Below, piece after piece: positions 20,809 through 31,572 of a stretch of DNA of 64,000 nt. The notes below the pieces were generated by a model. It did not search any database, was not told the origin of the DNA, and saw only the letters and a program-made list of their open reading frames with translations. How positions within the stretch are numbered: the first letter of the stretch is position 1; each line of letters opens with the position of its first letter. Both the position numbers and the translations under genes were made by a program. This DNA comes from Alectoria sarmentosa (taxonomy: Eukaryota; Ascomycota; Lecanoromycetes; Lecanorales; Parmeliaceae). The stretch spans positions 62,001-126,000 of the forward strand of contig WOGZ01000050.1 of the NCBI GenBank assembly GCA_009733775.1, given 5' to 3'.

Positions 20809-22061
20809 AGCTTTGCGTAGACCGGAAGCATCAAACCCTCGCTGTCCTTTAAATCCCTCGATCGGTCTCTAGTCAGCCCTATGAAGACGCTAGCAGGGTT
20901 CCTCGAAGCGTCCATCGATCTGGAACAACATACCATCGATGGTGGAAAGGCTCACATGCTGTTACCTCTTCAAACTCTCATGTAAGATCAGCCAATAGAC
21001 CCTACAGCCATGTCATCCTCGCGTATATCAATCCCTCCATCAGAGCTTCTCCTACATTTGTTCAAATCCCTTGATGCTTCTCTGTTCTTACTTGATTCTG
21101 TCGTGTCTCACGCTTTTCCGTGACATTTAGAAGCCTAACACTCACATTATCTGCATGGAGATTGCCCTACGGACAATCGGCTGCCCTAAAGCTTTGGAAT
21201 TGAGCAGGGTTTCAGGTTGGGATTCCTGGTGTCACAAGAAAGGCTCCGGAATCCTACTCGTGTCGTACAGAGGCGTCTATTGCTCAAGCGAAACGTCATG
21301 CCGCCAATCCTCGCATCGTCCGGCTTGCATGCCAGATGTGGGAAGCGCAGATCTCAGAAAGTGTCGTCTCCAAGGGTCGCGGACAAGCTCTGTCTTCAAC
21401 AGAACAACGTCGATTCCCACGGGCTTTTTACCACCTCTGGCTGCTGGCGTACCTACCGTCTGTCCGAATGTCGGCCACCAAGCGCCTGAATGAAAGCATA
21501 GTGACCTATGCAACGCCATGCTACTACTTCTACCTGTACAGAAAAATGGTTCTGCAATAATTACGGGCCACCGCCGTGGAGATGAACACCCAGGTCCATG
21601 ATAATTGATGAGAGTACGTGCGAGTCGCCGGTCCGGAGCTTCAAGTATTACAGTCTTTCTAGACTGACTCCGCTTCTCGTAATCCTGCAGCCAAGAGATT
21701 AGTATCATCCGGAGGATAATGCTTCAAGGATTAGCGCTTTTCCACCCAAGGCATGCATTTCAATAAATGGTGCAACTGAATTTAGAAAAGGCAGTTTTTG
21801 AATGTAAATGGTTGTGTGACTGATCTAGCAATTCTATTCCCAGCCATTCGAAAATGTGTGCAAGCTGTGCATGATGACCTGCTCTGTCCTCCATCAAAAC
21901 CGTGCATGCAGCCATGAAAGTCCACGCTCATCTAACAAAAACAGGCCAATAGAATACAAGACGAGGCAACGTGCCAGCCGCAAGTGTCGCAAGTAGTGCA
22001 AACAAGTCGTGGGTATAATACAGATATCAGCAAGAATTAGTGATCCTTCACAGTAGCAATG
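20809..22061. other. 1.25 kb intergenic region with a possible orphan introner-like sequence
   Basis: Overlapping frames at 21155-21493 and 21217-21489 have no recognisable product. A 77-bp stretch, 21614-21690, starts gtacgtgcgag and ends actgactccgcttctcgtaatcctgcag, the same signature as the repetitive introns, yet the flanks do not read as coding. It may be an unrecognised gene, a decayed gene or a stray copy. Confidence 0.4.
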
Positions 22062-23422
22062 TCATCCCATACTAGTCGCCCACACACCAGCATTGCTCGG
22101 CAGTCGTGGCCTCAATTCGTACTGGTCAGGCTCCGTGCTCTGCGGCCTCCTCATGTTCGACATCATGTGCTGAGGAAATCCATAGGGCGGGTCAGGATAC
22201 CCGAAGCCATCATTGTGCCCTGGACTCGGCAAACCACTCGGGTGTGCTGGACTCTGCCATCCGGAGCTGCCACTCATATGTGGGCTGACGTTTCCACTGC
22301 TGGGTTGGCGAAGGTCGTGGAAAGTGGGAGGTTCGAGTACGGGAAGCATAGGATGAGAAGTCAGGGATGGCCGGTGGTGTTTGCCACCGTAGGCCGAGAG
22401 GGACGGCGAGCTTGCGGATGGAGAAGAGCGAGGGCTGGGTTGTTGGAGTCCGGCTCGCATGTGAGGAGGTAGGTAGTCGTTAGAATTGTAGGATGTGTTA
22501 CTTGTTTGGCGGTTGAGATAGGGCATGTGAGGGACGTCGCTCAATGGCGACAAGGGTAGATTTCGTTCGCCGGGTGAAGGAGTCCTTGTCATTCCAGAAG
22601 CCATGGATGCAGTGTCAGAGAAATTCCCAGCTTCAGAGTCAGCACGACTGTGCTGTCCAGGATTGCGAGAGGCAAGAGCCGCGGCAGTTGCGGCTGCCGC
22701 CTCTTCCACTGTGCCAGAGTGTTGGTTTTGGTGACGGGTTAGAGTAGTGCGACGGGTGAAGGTCTTCTGGCAATCTGCGAAGGGGCATTTGTACGGTCGT
22801 TTTCCAGAATGTATGCGACGATGTCGGGCCAGAGAGCTGGAATCGCTAAAGGGCTACGATGATTGTAAGCGTAGTCCACATCAACATCTGGGACCTGCTC
22901 ACTTTGCCGCAACGCTCACACATGTGAGGCTTCTCGCCTGAGTGGACTCGCATATGCACTGTCAAAGCGGATCGCTGTATGAAGGGCTTGTTGCACCCTT
23001 TCTCTGGGCAGACGTGGGGCCTGTCGCCGCTATGTATTCGTTCTACAAAAGTGCGTTAGCAATGATATCGAAAACGACCTTCAGGTGTCCTTACCATGAC
23101 GAGCAAGATCACTCCTTCGTGCAAACCCTTTACCACAAGTAGTGCATGCAAAAGCCTTTACACTTCCATTGCTATTTTGCCGTGAACTGCCAGAGTCATC
23201 AGGACCAGCTTCGCGCTGGTTATTCTGTTGCTGCTGCTGTTGCATGTAAACGTTTTGGAAGGGTCGCTCTGCGTAGTTCGTCGGCAGCATTGGCATTTGT
23301 CGCTGCAGCTGGGAGGGTGGATTATAGCTCACGCCCTGCGCCATGTGTTGTTGGAACTGTCGCTCAGCGGCGGCGGCAACAGCGGCAGGACCTTTTCCAT
23401 TCAACATATTTGTGATATCCAT
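22062..23422 (-). CDS. C2H2 zinc-finger transcription factor (four fingers)
   Basis: Three exons on the minus strand: 23422-23095, 23042-22903 and 22853-22062, 419 residues. The start at 23422 (MDITNMLNGKGPAAVAAAAE) is chosen because it gives the Ala/Gln-rich opening common to this fungal group; the frame is open further upstream. Four fingers follow: FACTTCGKGFARRSDLARH, then PHVCPEKGCNKPF, PHMCERCGKPF (completed across intron 2) and YKCPFADCQKTF, each with two Cys and two His and TGEKP-type linkers (SGEKPHM, SGKRPYK). Intron 1 falls just after the first finger's RH and intron 2 inside the third finger. A long Ser/Pro-rich tail (~residues 200-419) is probably the regulatory region. It is a nuclear DNA-binding regulator with unknown targets. 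Confidence 0.9.
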
Positions 23423-26400
23423 GGCTGAAACAGTCGGGGAGGCTCTCGAGCAATTGCAGAAGCAGTTTTCTTGTTCGACTGCTTCGTCGCAGCACAGTAA
23501 TCTCGCTAACTCGTTGTCTGGAAGCAGCTGCAGGATCGGCACCGCGGCCAAAGGATTGTACTGGGAGATTCGGACAAGAATCGTTGGAGAGGCGCCTCTT
23601 TCAAGAGTTTTTGACCTCCACCAAGCACAGACGGTTCAACGAAGAAATGGCGAACGGATCAGTGAGATGTTTGGTCTCACTATGTCTTGTAGCTAATCCG
23701 ACAGAGGCTGACGCGTGCAAGCTCTGAAGTGCAATATTGCTCTTTGCATATGACACCAAATTACCTATCTAAACTTATAGCGATTTGATGTGGAACTTTG
23801 AGTGGTGATGTCTCGGGAGGCTGTGAGTGAACCACTGGACTTGGAAAGTGTACTCCAGCGCTCCGGAGGTGGTCTCGGCCAAGGTTCGTAGAGGATGGAC
23901 TGGCGCCTTCTGTTCGCGCAGTGCCTTCCAGTTGGAGAATATTCTTGATTCACGTTGTCGTGTTGTAGGTCTTAACAGCTGGTCCTCGTGATCGCCCCGC
24001 TAGCCAAGCAAGGTCGGTCGGCGGTGAGCCCGCGCTCTGGACCAGCTTCAGCGTAGGATGAGCGTTTCGGACGTCTCGGTGTACTAGAACTCTCTCTTTC
24101 CAAACCGCTGCGGAATTGGTGCTTTGCTCTTGGTTCTGCTCTGCTTGCGGTTGGAGCTGATGATGGACCCAAAGCGTGAATGGGCGCGGCTGAACAGTTT
24201 GAAAGCTGTTCTCCCCAGTGCCTGGCTACCCAAATGATTTTGTATTTTCTTTGAGAGGTAGTGTATATGCGGCTTCCGAGCCAAACCTACTCTTCAGTGT
24301 AGAAACGGAGAATGTGTTGGCTGACTTTGGTGGGTAACGAACGACAGTCGAAGCTATAGTACTTTGTAGTGCAGGGTCGGAGGCTTTGAATCTGGGGAAA
24401 GCTCTGGATATGCAGGCTAGATTGGGTCCCGCAATGTCGCTATGAAGTCTGGTCCAAGCTGTAGCTGGAGTCCATGCTGGGAAGGTCTTGGTATGTGGAT
24501 CAAAGCTCTTGGGGCCGAGTGTGCACAGGGCTCGCACGACGAAGAGAGACGGTGAGGGGCTACTCAACGCCCTCTCGAAGCCCCTGACGTTGAGGAAGCA
24601 GGGGATTTGCGGTGAAGTCGAATCAGGTGTGATAGAGCACTTTCTCTTGCTTCATTGGCCCAAGAGAAGCGGGAGTCCTAAGAGGGGCAGAATGGAACGG
24701 AGATTTGATTTGACCCCTGCAACGAGGAGGCAACGAACAACGCTTTTCTGGCTTGAGCCTTCTTACAACCCTGCCAGCGACAATAGACAGACCATTACAG
24801 AGTCATGTCGAGCATTATCTTGTATCTACAATCCGTGTATCAGTGTATCAGTGTATCAGTCTATCGATAAAGGGTTACATTATGGAGCTGCATGTGGTCG
24901 CAGTGTTTGAGATCTACTGTGCATTAGAGCCAAAAAAATTGGGCTCAGCCGACGATGCAGGCCGCCGGTGGAAAAACTTCCATGGTCCTTCCACAAAGCT
25001 TCTAGGGGCCTTCTAGGGGCTCTCTAGGCTTTCTCTAGGCTTCTGCTAATGCTATTGCCGCCCTAGCTGCAGCATGATGTCGATCAAGTGACACGACCAT
25101 CCAAGCAACGCTCGACTTCTTCACGTTACTAAATAGAAAGCATCGAGATCCCGCTTCATCCTTGCGAAGCGTGGCATGGGCATGAAACGCTTTGGGCTAC
25201 TCGGCCTACTATGCCTTTACCTCACGGCTCCATGCGAGGTCACTAATCCAGCAATTCGCACAAGCCATTGAAGTTCTCCCATTCCTTGACCGTGAATGCA
25301 AGTCGAGATGACTGTTTCCGATATCATCCTCTATCATCTTGCTGATTGCGTGCTTGAATTCGTTTCGAAACGCATGACGAAAGTTGAAAAAGGGCATGAG
25401 GGCCAATACCATGTCGTCGGGTCAGGATCTCCTCGGACGACCTTTGTGACAGTGTTCGCCTATGAGGCGCGGGCCAGGCAGGCCGTGTCTGAGATATCGT
25501 GGTACATGTTTTGATGTTACAGAGGCACAGCCGCTGCAAATCTCTCAGCTGGGCCGATACCCAGCATAGCCTCCAGTAGCTCAAGATGCCTGACATGATG
25601 TATTGGCGTAGATTGTACCACGCAACGAGCAGACTATAACAGAGTTATAAACATATCCTCGTACTCGTAGCCACGCACACTGATGCACTACCCCCATTGT
25701 GAAATTTCGTGATATGCAGGATATGCAGAAGTTGCCAGGGATGATGCAAAATGTTACGCATCATCCATTTTTCTATCCAGTCAGCAGGCTTGAAGAACAA
25801 TGAAGCTTACCGGTAACTAAAGACTATTGAACTATTGGCACTAAGGAGCTGCACAAATTCTCCGCTCGCTAGCAACCTAGCTTCGACAAGGGAGTTCAAA
25901 AAGGCATACGCCACCGACTGCCCGACAAGACTTGCCTCCCCCTCACCTTTGCACCTATTGGCTCTCCAATAACCAACTCTTTCAGCGCTTTCTACTAAGT
26001 ACCTACTTGCTAGATGATTATTAAATATTCTATTCACATTCCACCTCGTCTATGCGCGTGGCGCCGCTGTCTTGCATCATGCTCCTTTGCCGCCAGGTGA
26101 GCTCGAGCGAATCCAGCCCTTTTGCCCGACTCTTGTCCAATGTCCACCTATCAAACCCCCATCCTGCAATCTCGGCTGCCTTGGAATACCATAAGGCCAC
26201 ATCTTGACGGATTGGTCACAAGTTGCTTATAAGAGAGCTTCCCAGAATTGACCGCTTGCTTGCTCATCGACGATGCTCCACCATCATTAAATATTACACC
26301 ATTCATGATTCTGGGTGGGAAGGAGCTCCCGTATTTTCGTTTTGGCATACATTTGTGGTTGTTAACCAAAATGAATCGACTGTTTAGATCGACTTAGGGT

Positions 26401-27522
26401 AATTTGGGACCTTCGCCGGGGTACTCTTCCCCTCTATGTACTTCAGATTGCTCGGTGTTTGGGGGCAGGCTGAGCTGAGTGATGGTGTTATGCCACGCAT
26501 TGGCTTGAAGCGAGACAGGTCATAGGGCACTGTTACCATGCATGTGAGAAGAGCTGTAGTCGAGCACCTTACAAATAAGTGCTCTCAGCTTTGTCATAAT
26601 GGCAGATATGTGGGAATTGTATGAAGTAAAGATCTATGGTCTTTAATCTTAATGTGATCATGCTCGTGTGACCGGCGGCTTCGATGAACAGTTGACCGAG
26701 GTCATGTTAAACAGACCAAAGTTTAGGATATAATCTAGGGAATCAGAAACTTGTAAACGTTTGGTCCCGGGCAGATGCTGAAAAGCATGACATAACTAAG
26801 CATCGATAGGGATCTCCCTGCCCCTTCCGATGTCATCAATGAAAGAAGCGTCTGAGAGCATACATTTGGGATGCTGGGCATTCAATGGGAAGCGAAGATG
26901 GGTCGAGAGCACACCAAGCTCGCTGACATAGGCAGCCAGGGATACAATAGCAATGGAAGGCATCTAACCGAAAGAAGACAAAGAAGCGAACAGTCAGCGT
27001 CTACAACGGAGGTAAGGGCAAAAATGAGCCCAGGGGAAGACGATGCTCCAGTCTTGGAGCTGTGGAGGCCAAAACTTTGCCTGTGCCTTTCTTAAAGCTA
27101 TGTGGTTGCCACTTTTTCTGATTATTTTCCTTTGTTCGAACCTGAATTTATTAGTATGTATGACATTTTTTACCATTTTTTCTACCTTTCGTTGCGCTAT
27201 ACCATGACTTCACGCGAATTTATCGGGGTACATCACCTGTTTGCGATCAACAGCCTGTGTGTGAAGAGCACCAACCACTCCGAGGCTTCAGCAAAGCAGC
27301 CGAATGATATCACAGCGTTTCTATTGTACCCCCACAGGTTACAGTACTGATTGTGAATGAAGAACCCCAAAGCGCTGACTAGGTCGACGTCCAATGACTT
27401 GTGGCAATGCACAATTTCTGCGCAAGGACAGAAGTGTCGCTTGCCTGAGCGTTCTTCTTTGAATTTCCCGCCTGTCAAGCCATGCGTGCTTTCTTCGAAA
27501 ATATCGTGCCCCGATTGAGATC
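23423..27522. other. 4.1 kb gene-poor region with short repeats
   Basis: I find no supported gene. It holds an 8-bp tandem repeat (gtgtatca, three copies, 24835-24858), a cluster of (t)tctagg repeats (24999-25042) and the second copy of dispersed repeat A (26324-26454). The first kilobase upstream of the C2H2 gene may be its promoter and 5' leader: a minus-strand frame at 24226-24567 has no recognisable product. The A/T-rich stretch around 27100-27350 looks non-coding. Confidence 0.45.
26324..26454 (+). repeat. Dispersed repeat family A, copy 2
   Basis: Same orientation and extent as 9944-10075 (131 against 132 bp). Relative to copy 1 it shows several C-to-T and G-to-A differences (gttaaccaaa, gacttaggg) but also some in the other direction, so any repeat-induced point mutation has been weak. 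Confidence 0.65.
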
Positions 27523-28465
27523 ATGATGAAGTACCCCAGAGCACTCACTTCTGCTTTTCTCATCTTCACCATCAGCACCGTCTCGGCCCTGCAAGCATTA
27601 AGCCTGCCTACTAAGTCAGCTCTCTCTGGCCTGCCAACAATCGTCACAGTACTTGGCTGGACCTATCGAGGCTGCTATACTGATAGTGCAGATTCTAGAA
27701 CGCTTACTAGGGAAAATTGGACGGGAAGTCTTACCCCAAGCGGTTGTGCATCTATCTGTAGTGGGTACAGATATTTGGCCTTGGAGAGTAGTAACGAGTG
27801 AGTCCTTTCCTGCTGGCACGATCAGTTGTATTGCGCGGCTGACTGGAGATAGATGCTACTGCGGGAACACTGTCGCTCGGGCCAGTATACCAGCGCCAGG
27901 CTATTTCTGTGCGAACGTCTGCAGTGGGGATCAACAGTCACTCTGTGGAGGTAGAAGTGTGCTTAGTCTGTATGAGGCGGATAAGTTCGCCTCGACTGCT
28001 ACTCCTTCACCCTTACTGATCTCATCGGATTCGACGAACCTCTCGAGTTCTGCGCTGCTCGCCCCCCCCGTTCCACCTGGGCCGGCGACTGTTGCGACGG
28101 TACCAGGCTGGACCTACCGAGGCTGCTGGTCCGATGACCCCAAGGACAGGACGCTCGTTAGGACGAGATGGAAGGGCTCTGTTACAGCGGCGAAGTGTGC
28201 ACAGATTTGTAAGGGATATCACTTTTTTGGTGTAGAATATTCAAACGAGTGAGTTCTATCGTGTCCGAAGGCTGTATAAGAGGATGATCATGGCTGAGGT
28301 TAATATAGATGCTACTGCGGCAATTTAATTTCTCAGAGCACCAGACAAGTCCCGGAAAATGTCTGCTCAACGGTTTGTATGGGTGATTTTCAATCGATCT
28401 GTGGAGGGAGCAATGCGATTAGTTTGTATGAAGTGGACGAGAAGTTGGAGATTGCGGTTTCCTGA
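27523..28465 (+). CDS. Secreted protein with two WSC domains
   Basis: Three exons: 27523-27797, 27853-28248 and 28309-28465. A signal peptide (hydrophobic core ALTSAFLIFTISTVSALQA) is followed by two WSC domains, each opening GWTYRGC. The first contains WTGSLTPSGCASIC, then ESSNE-CYCGN and SLCGGRSVLSLYE. The second contains RWKGSVTAAKCAQIC, EYSNE-CYCGN and SICGGSNAISLYE. A Thr/Ser/Pro-rich linker separates them. WSC domains bind carbohydrate and occur in cell-wall stress sensors and secreted enzymes. There is no C-terminal membrane segment, so this is likely a free or wall-bound secreted protein. Both introns (55 and 60 bp) cut at the same place and phase, inside the Glu codon before CYCGN, so the exon unit was duplicated in tandem. 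Confidence 0.85.
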
Positions 28466-29671
28466 GGGATGGAAGCACAAGCATGTGAGGATCGAGGTTG
28501 CTGATAGACAGCATCAGGACAAGGAGAGTGACCAAAGAAAATGACGATATGAGACATAGCAAAGAGCCGTAGAACAGGTACCGAAAACCCGATTTATAGC
28601 CAGTCTAGGCAGGAGCAGTGTAGTGCTACATTTTTGTTCAGGGAGATAGAGTCGCACTCGTTCAAAGAACACGCTGTCTCTGAATAATTCCATGGACTTA
28701 TGCAGACATTTTCATCTTGACATGTGTTCCACACTCTGCCCAAAGCATCCGCTCTCATCTTGTAGCTTATGATCTGTAGGCGATGACCAACCAGCACCTC
28801 AGAGCCCGGCTCTCCATCCAAATCCGCCTCCTGTATCAGCTCCGCCGCTCTGGCCCCTCCATATAATGGAGATAGACCCTTGCAGCTTGTATCGAAGCTC
28901 GGGCAGCGGCCAGAATAGTCGGCTCAAATCACAGCAAGGCAGTGGCTGTTGTAGGAGGGACGTCGCGAGCAGGACCGAAGGAGGAGATATTGCAAGAGGC
29001 GCAGACTTCGATGGAGGCAGGGTTGGGAGGTGGTGTTGTGGCGGGTACAGATGGGTCAGGATAAGGCTCGTTTATTGGAAAGCGGTAGATATCTGGCATG
29101 TCAGCAGAAGCATTGCTTATCAACAGAGGACGCTGTAGCTTTTGCTAGATCTGTAGGAAATCCTTCGTGTAGATGGCAACTTGTTCGGCTATCGTGACCC
29201 AAAAGAGTGAGGTGCTTGCGTCAAGAGCCCTCCAACATCACTGGATGTCAGTACCTAAATATTTCAATGTGGCTAATCTGGCTACTCGAAGTTAGTCTGC
29301 CCAATCCGGACAAGCGCGTCATAAATCTTGGCATCGTGCCTGCTTCAATTCTACTTTCCGCGTCTGTGTTTTGCTCATGTCAATTATAATCAGAATTGGG
29401 GAGAAAGACAGTCGGGAAATTATCAGAGAAGAGTGTGATATTGGGGACTAATCTATGGCAAGCAACCACTCAGCTTCTGTTGAGCCAATTTGAGCATCTC
29501 TGAATACCCTGTACTGACTGGAACGGTAACCACAATGCGGAATGGAGTCCTCTGCATTCCGCAAGGTACCAGCACTGTACTGCCAACTGCCTTCATCAAA
29601 GGACCTGTCAAGCCTTAATTAATGTCCCCCGCCCTGGACATTGATGAAGATCAGCATCGCCCGTGCAACCC
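28466..29671. other. 1.2 kb region; possible small minus-strand gene
   Basis: Two minus-strand frames, about 29123-28929 and 28890-28594, could be exons of a small gene. The second reads GGARAAELIQEADLDGEP and then MRADALGRVWN with several Cys, and ends at 28594. I could not find an in-phase splice joining them, so no gene is called. The remainder holds nothing recognisable. Confidence 0.3.
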
Positions 29672-31156
29672 CTAAGCCGAGGCTTTGCTGCGCTTTCCCA
29701 ATGGATGATTGAGCTCGACGAGGAATGATGCCTGGCGGAGAGTCATCTCCTCCCCCTTGATCACCCGGTACAAACCAGGCTCCAGGCATATGATGAAGTC
29801 TCCGATGATTCCATCCTGGTCAGCGACCACCGTGCTGTCCGGCTTCAATTGCCTTCCACTCTTGATATCAATCATCTTGTGCACTTTCAACAAGTCTGTG
29901 ATGACAGGCTTGAATTTGGTGACGAGGGACGGCAGGATCGTAAACACATAGTCAGAGGTAGACATTCGGATTGTGTTCGCGAGCCTGACGGCAGGAAGCA
30001 ACACTTGGTCGTAGAATGTAGCGTGAGTCTGCAGACCTGAGAACAGGTTTGGAAGAGCCTTAGATAGCTCTTTGGATAGGCGGCTGTTCAAATCTAGGGA
30101 TTGCTGCTGACAACAACTTCTACACTCAGTGGTCACGACAAGTGCTTTGAGTGTCTCGGAACGCCAGCTAGCGATCGTCACGGAATCTGTTCGCTATTGT
30201 CAGCGCCGCCACCCCTAAGCAACCAGGAGCTAAATACCTCTTGGTGGATCAAGTTCTGCCATCTTCAGTTCCGCTTTCCGCAACAATTCTGCAGTCTCCC
30301 CCGACAAGCCAAAAAAGTATACCTTGTTCCCAAACACGTTCTTTTGCAAGAAGCGATGGATCAAGTATCTAGCCAAATGTTCGCCAGCGCCCGGATGAAG
30401 GCGGAGGATGTTCATAGCGTATTTGTCCTCGCCGACGGAAAAAAAATGGTCTGGCTCGGCCTCTGGATGTGCTTTCTCAAAAGCCGCGGCCTCCGCGTCG
30501 ATCCAATGGACAATCTGCTGACCGATGGATTCGAACCGTTTAGTGATGGTGGAGTCGGGAATTTGAGTCACTTTCTGCAAGTTGAACAGATCGTCCTTGC
30601 ACTTAGACAATTCTTCCTGAAAGGCTGTGAGGTCATCTCGCAGTTCACTATTGGCATTTTTCATACGGCTGCCGATATTCTTGGATTCTTTGAGTTTCCG
30701 CCTACAAGCGGCTAGATCCCTTTTCTTTCCAATCAGCTGGGCTTTGGTCTTTTTGAAATCTTCCTTAGACGTAGCTAGCTTGTTTTGTGCATCCTCCAGC
30801 TTATTCTGGTATATCTGCAAAGGTAGTCCGGCACTTGCTAGGATGTCTTCAACGCTACCTGCTCTGACTTCGTGATCTTTGATCTTGGGTATTCTGTTTT
30901 TGACATGCTGCTCTTGCCACTTGCTTGCTGATCTGAGAGTCCTGACTGAGGTGACCTCAAGGTCTGGCGTATCAGCAGAAAGCTGGCCTTGACTTTGTCC
31001 TCCGACAGGAGCTTGATCTGTCATGGTAACATCTTCCGACTCACTTTCAGGCTTGATAGCTTCCTGAAGCGATAATTGTAGCGAATGCACATCGATCTCC
31101 CCTCCAGATTCTCCATCTCCTTCTCGCACCCTTGGCAAGAGATCGAAATATAGCAT
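29672..31156 (-). CDS. Coiled-coil protein of unknown function, divergent from the Hsp70-like gene
   Basis: Two exons on the minus strand, 31156-30238 and 30186-29672, joined in phase 1 across a 51-bp intron with a gctgac branch site; 477 residues. An acidic N-terminal part (residues ~1-65) is followed by a basic patch (KNRIPKIK), then a long Lys/Glu-rich coiled coil (~110-210, NKLEDAQNKLATSKEDFKK and on). A more globular, mostly helical C-terminal half has several aromatic residues and ends LNHPLGKRSKASA. There is no signal peptide or membrane segment. I do not recognise the family; similar fungal proteins are annotated as hypothetical. It shares a 416-bp divergent promoter with the Hsp70-like gene, so co-expression is possible. 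Confidence 0.8.
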
Positions 31157-31572
31157 TTCAGCGAGGGTCGGCTACTTGCACGTCTGGTAAATCACTGAAG
31201 TCTGAGTTGTCAGTCCGAACCCTTTCAACTTCGTCACATCTTCAAAACATCACTGATCGTGAAATATCAAGTCCGAAAGTGATTTGACTCACAAGCAACA
31301 TTGTCCAAGATGGTTTCAATAGAAGAATTAAGTGAGTCATTTGGTTTCAAGATGCTGGATCTGTTCAAGGTGGCAATGGCGAATGTGGCCTGGCAACAAG
31401 TGAAGTCAACTTCGAAAAACCTCACCTTGGATGGGTTTCTCACTTCCACTATCTACCATAATCTACCCACGTCCCCTATTCCTTTTCACTTCGTGGAGAC
31501 TTCTATTCTAATTATTCACGACGACTAGATCTCGCCAATTGCGTTGCCGTATCTCGAGCCAAAAAACCTGCG
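31157..31572. promoter_or_regulatory. Divergent promoter region (coiled-coil / Hsp70-like pair)
   Basis: These 416 bp separate the two start codons. A short plus-strand frame (31301-31528) inside it is unlikely to be translated. No heat-shock element (alternating nGAAn units in tandem) stands out. Confidence 0.4.

Noticed and set aside
17679..23422. Secondary-metabolite cluster around the esterase and the C2H2 regulator
   Set aside because: No backbone synthase, tailoring oxidase or transporter is present between or beside them.
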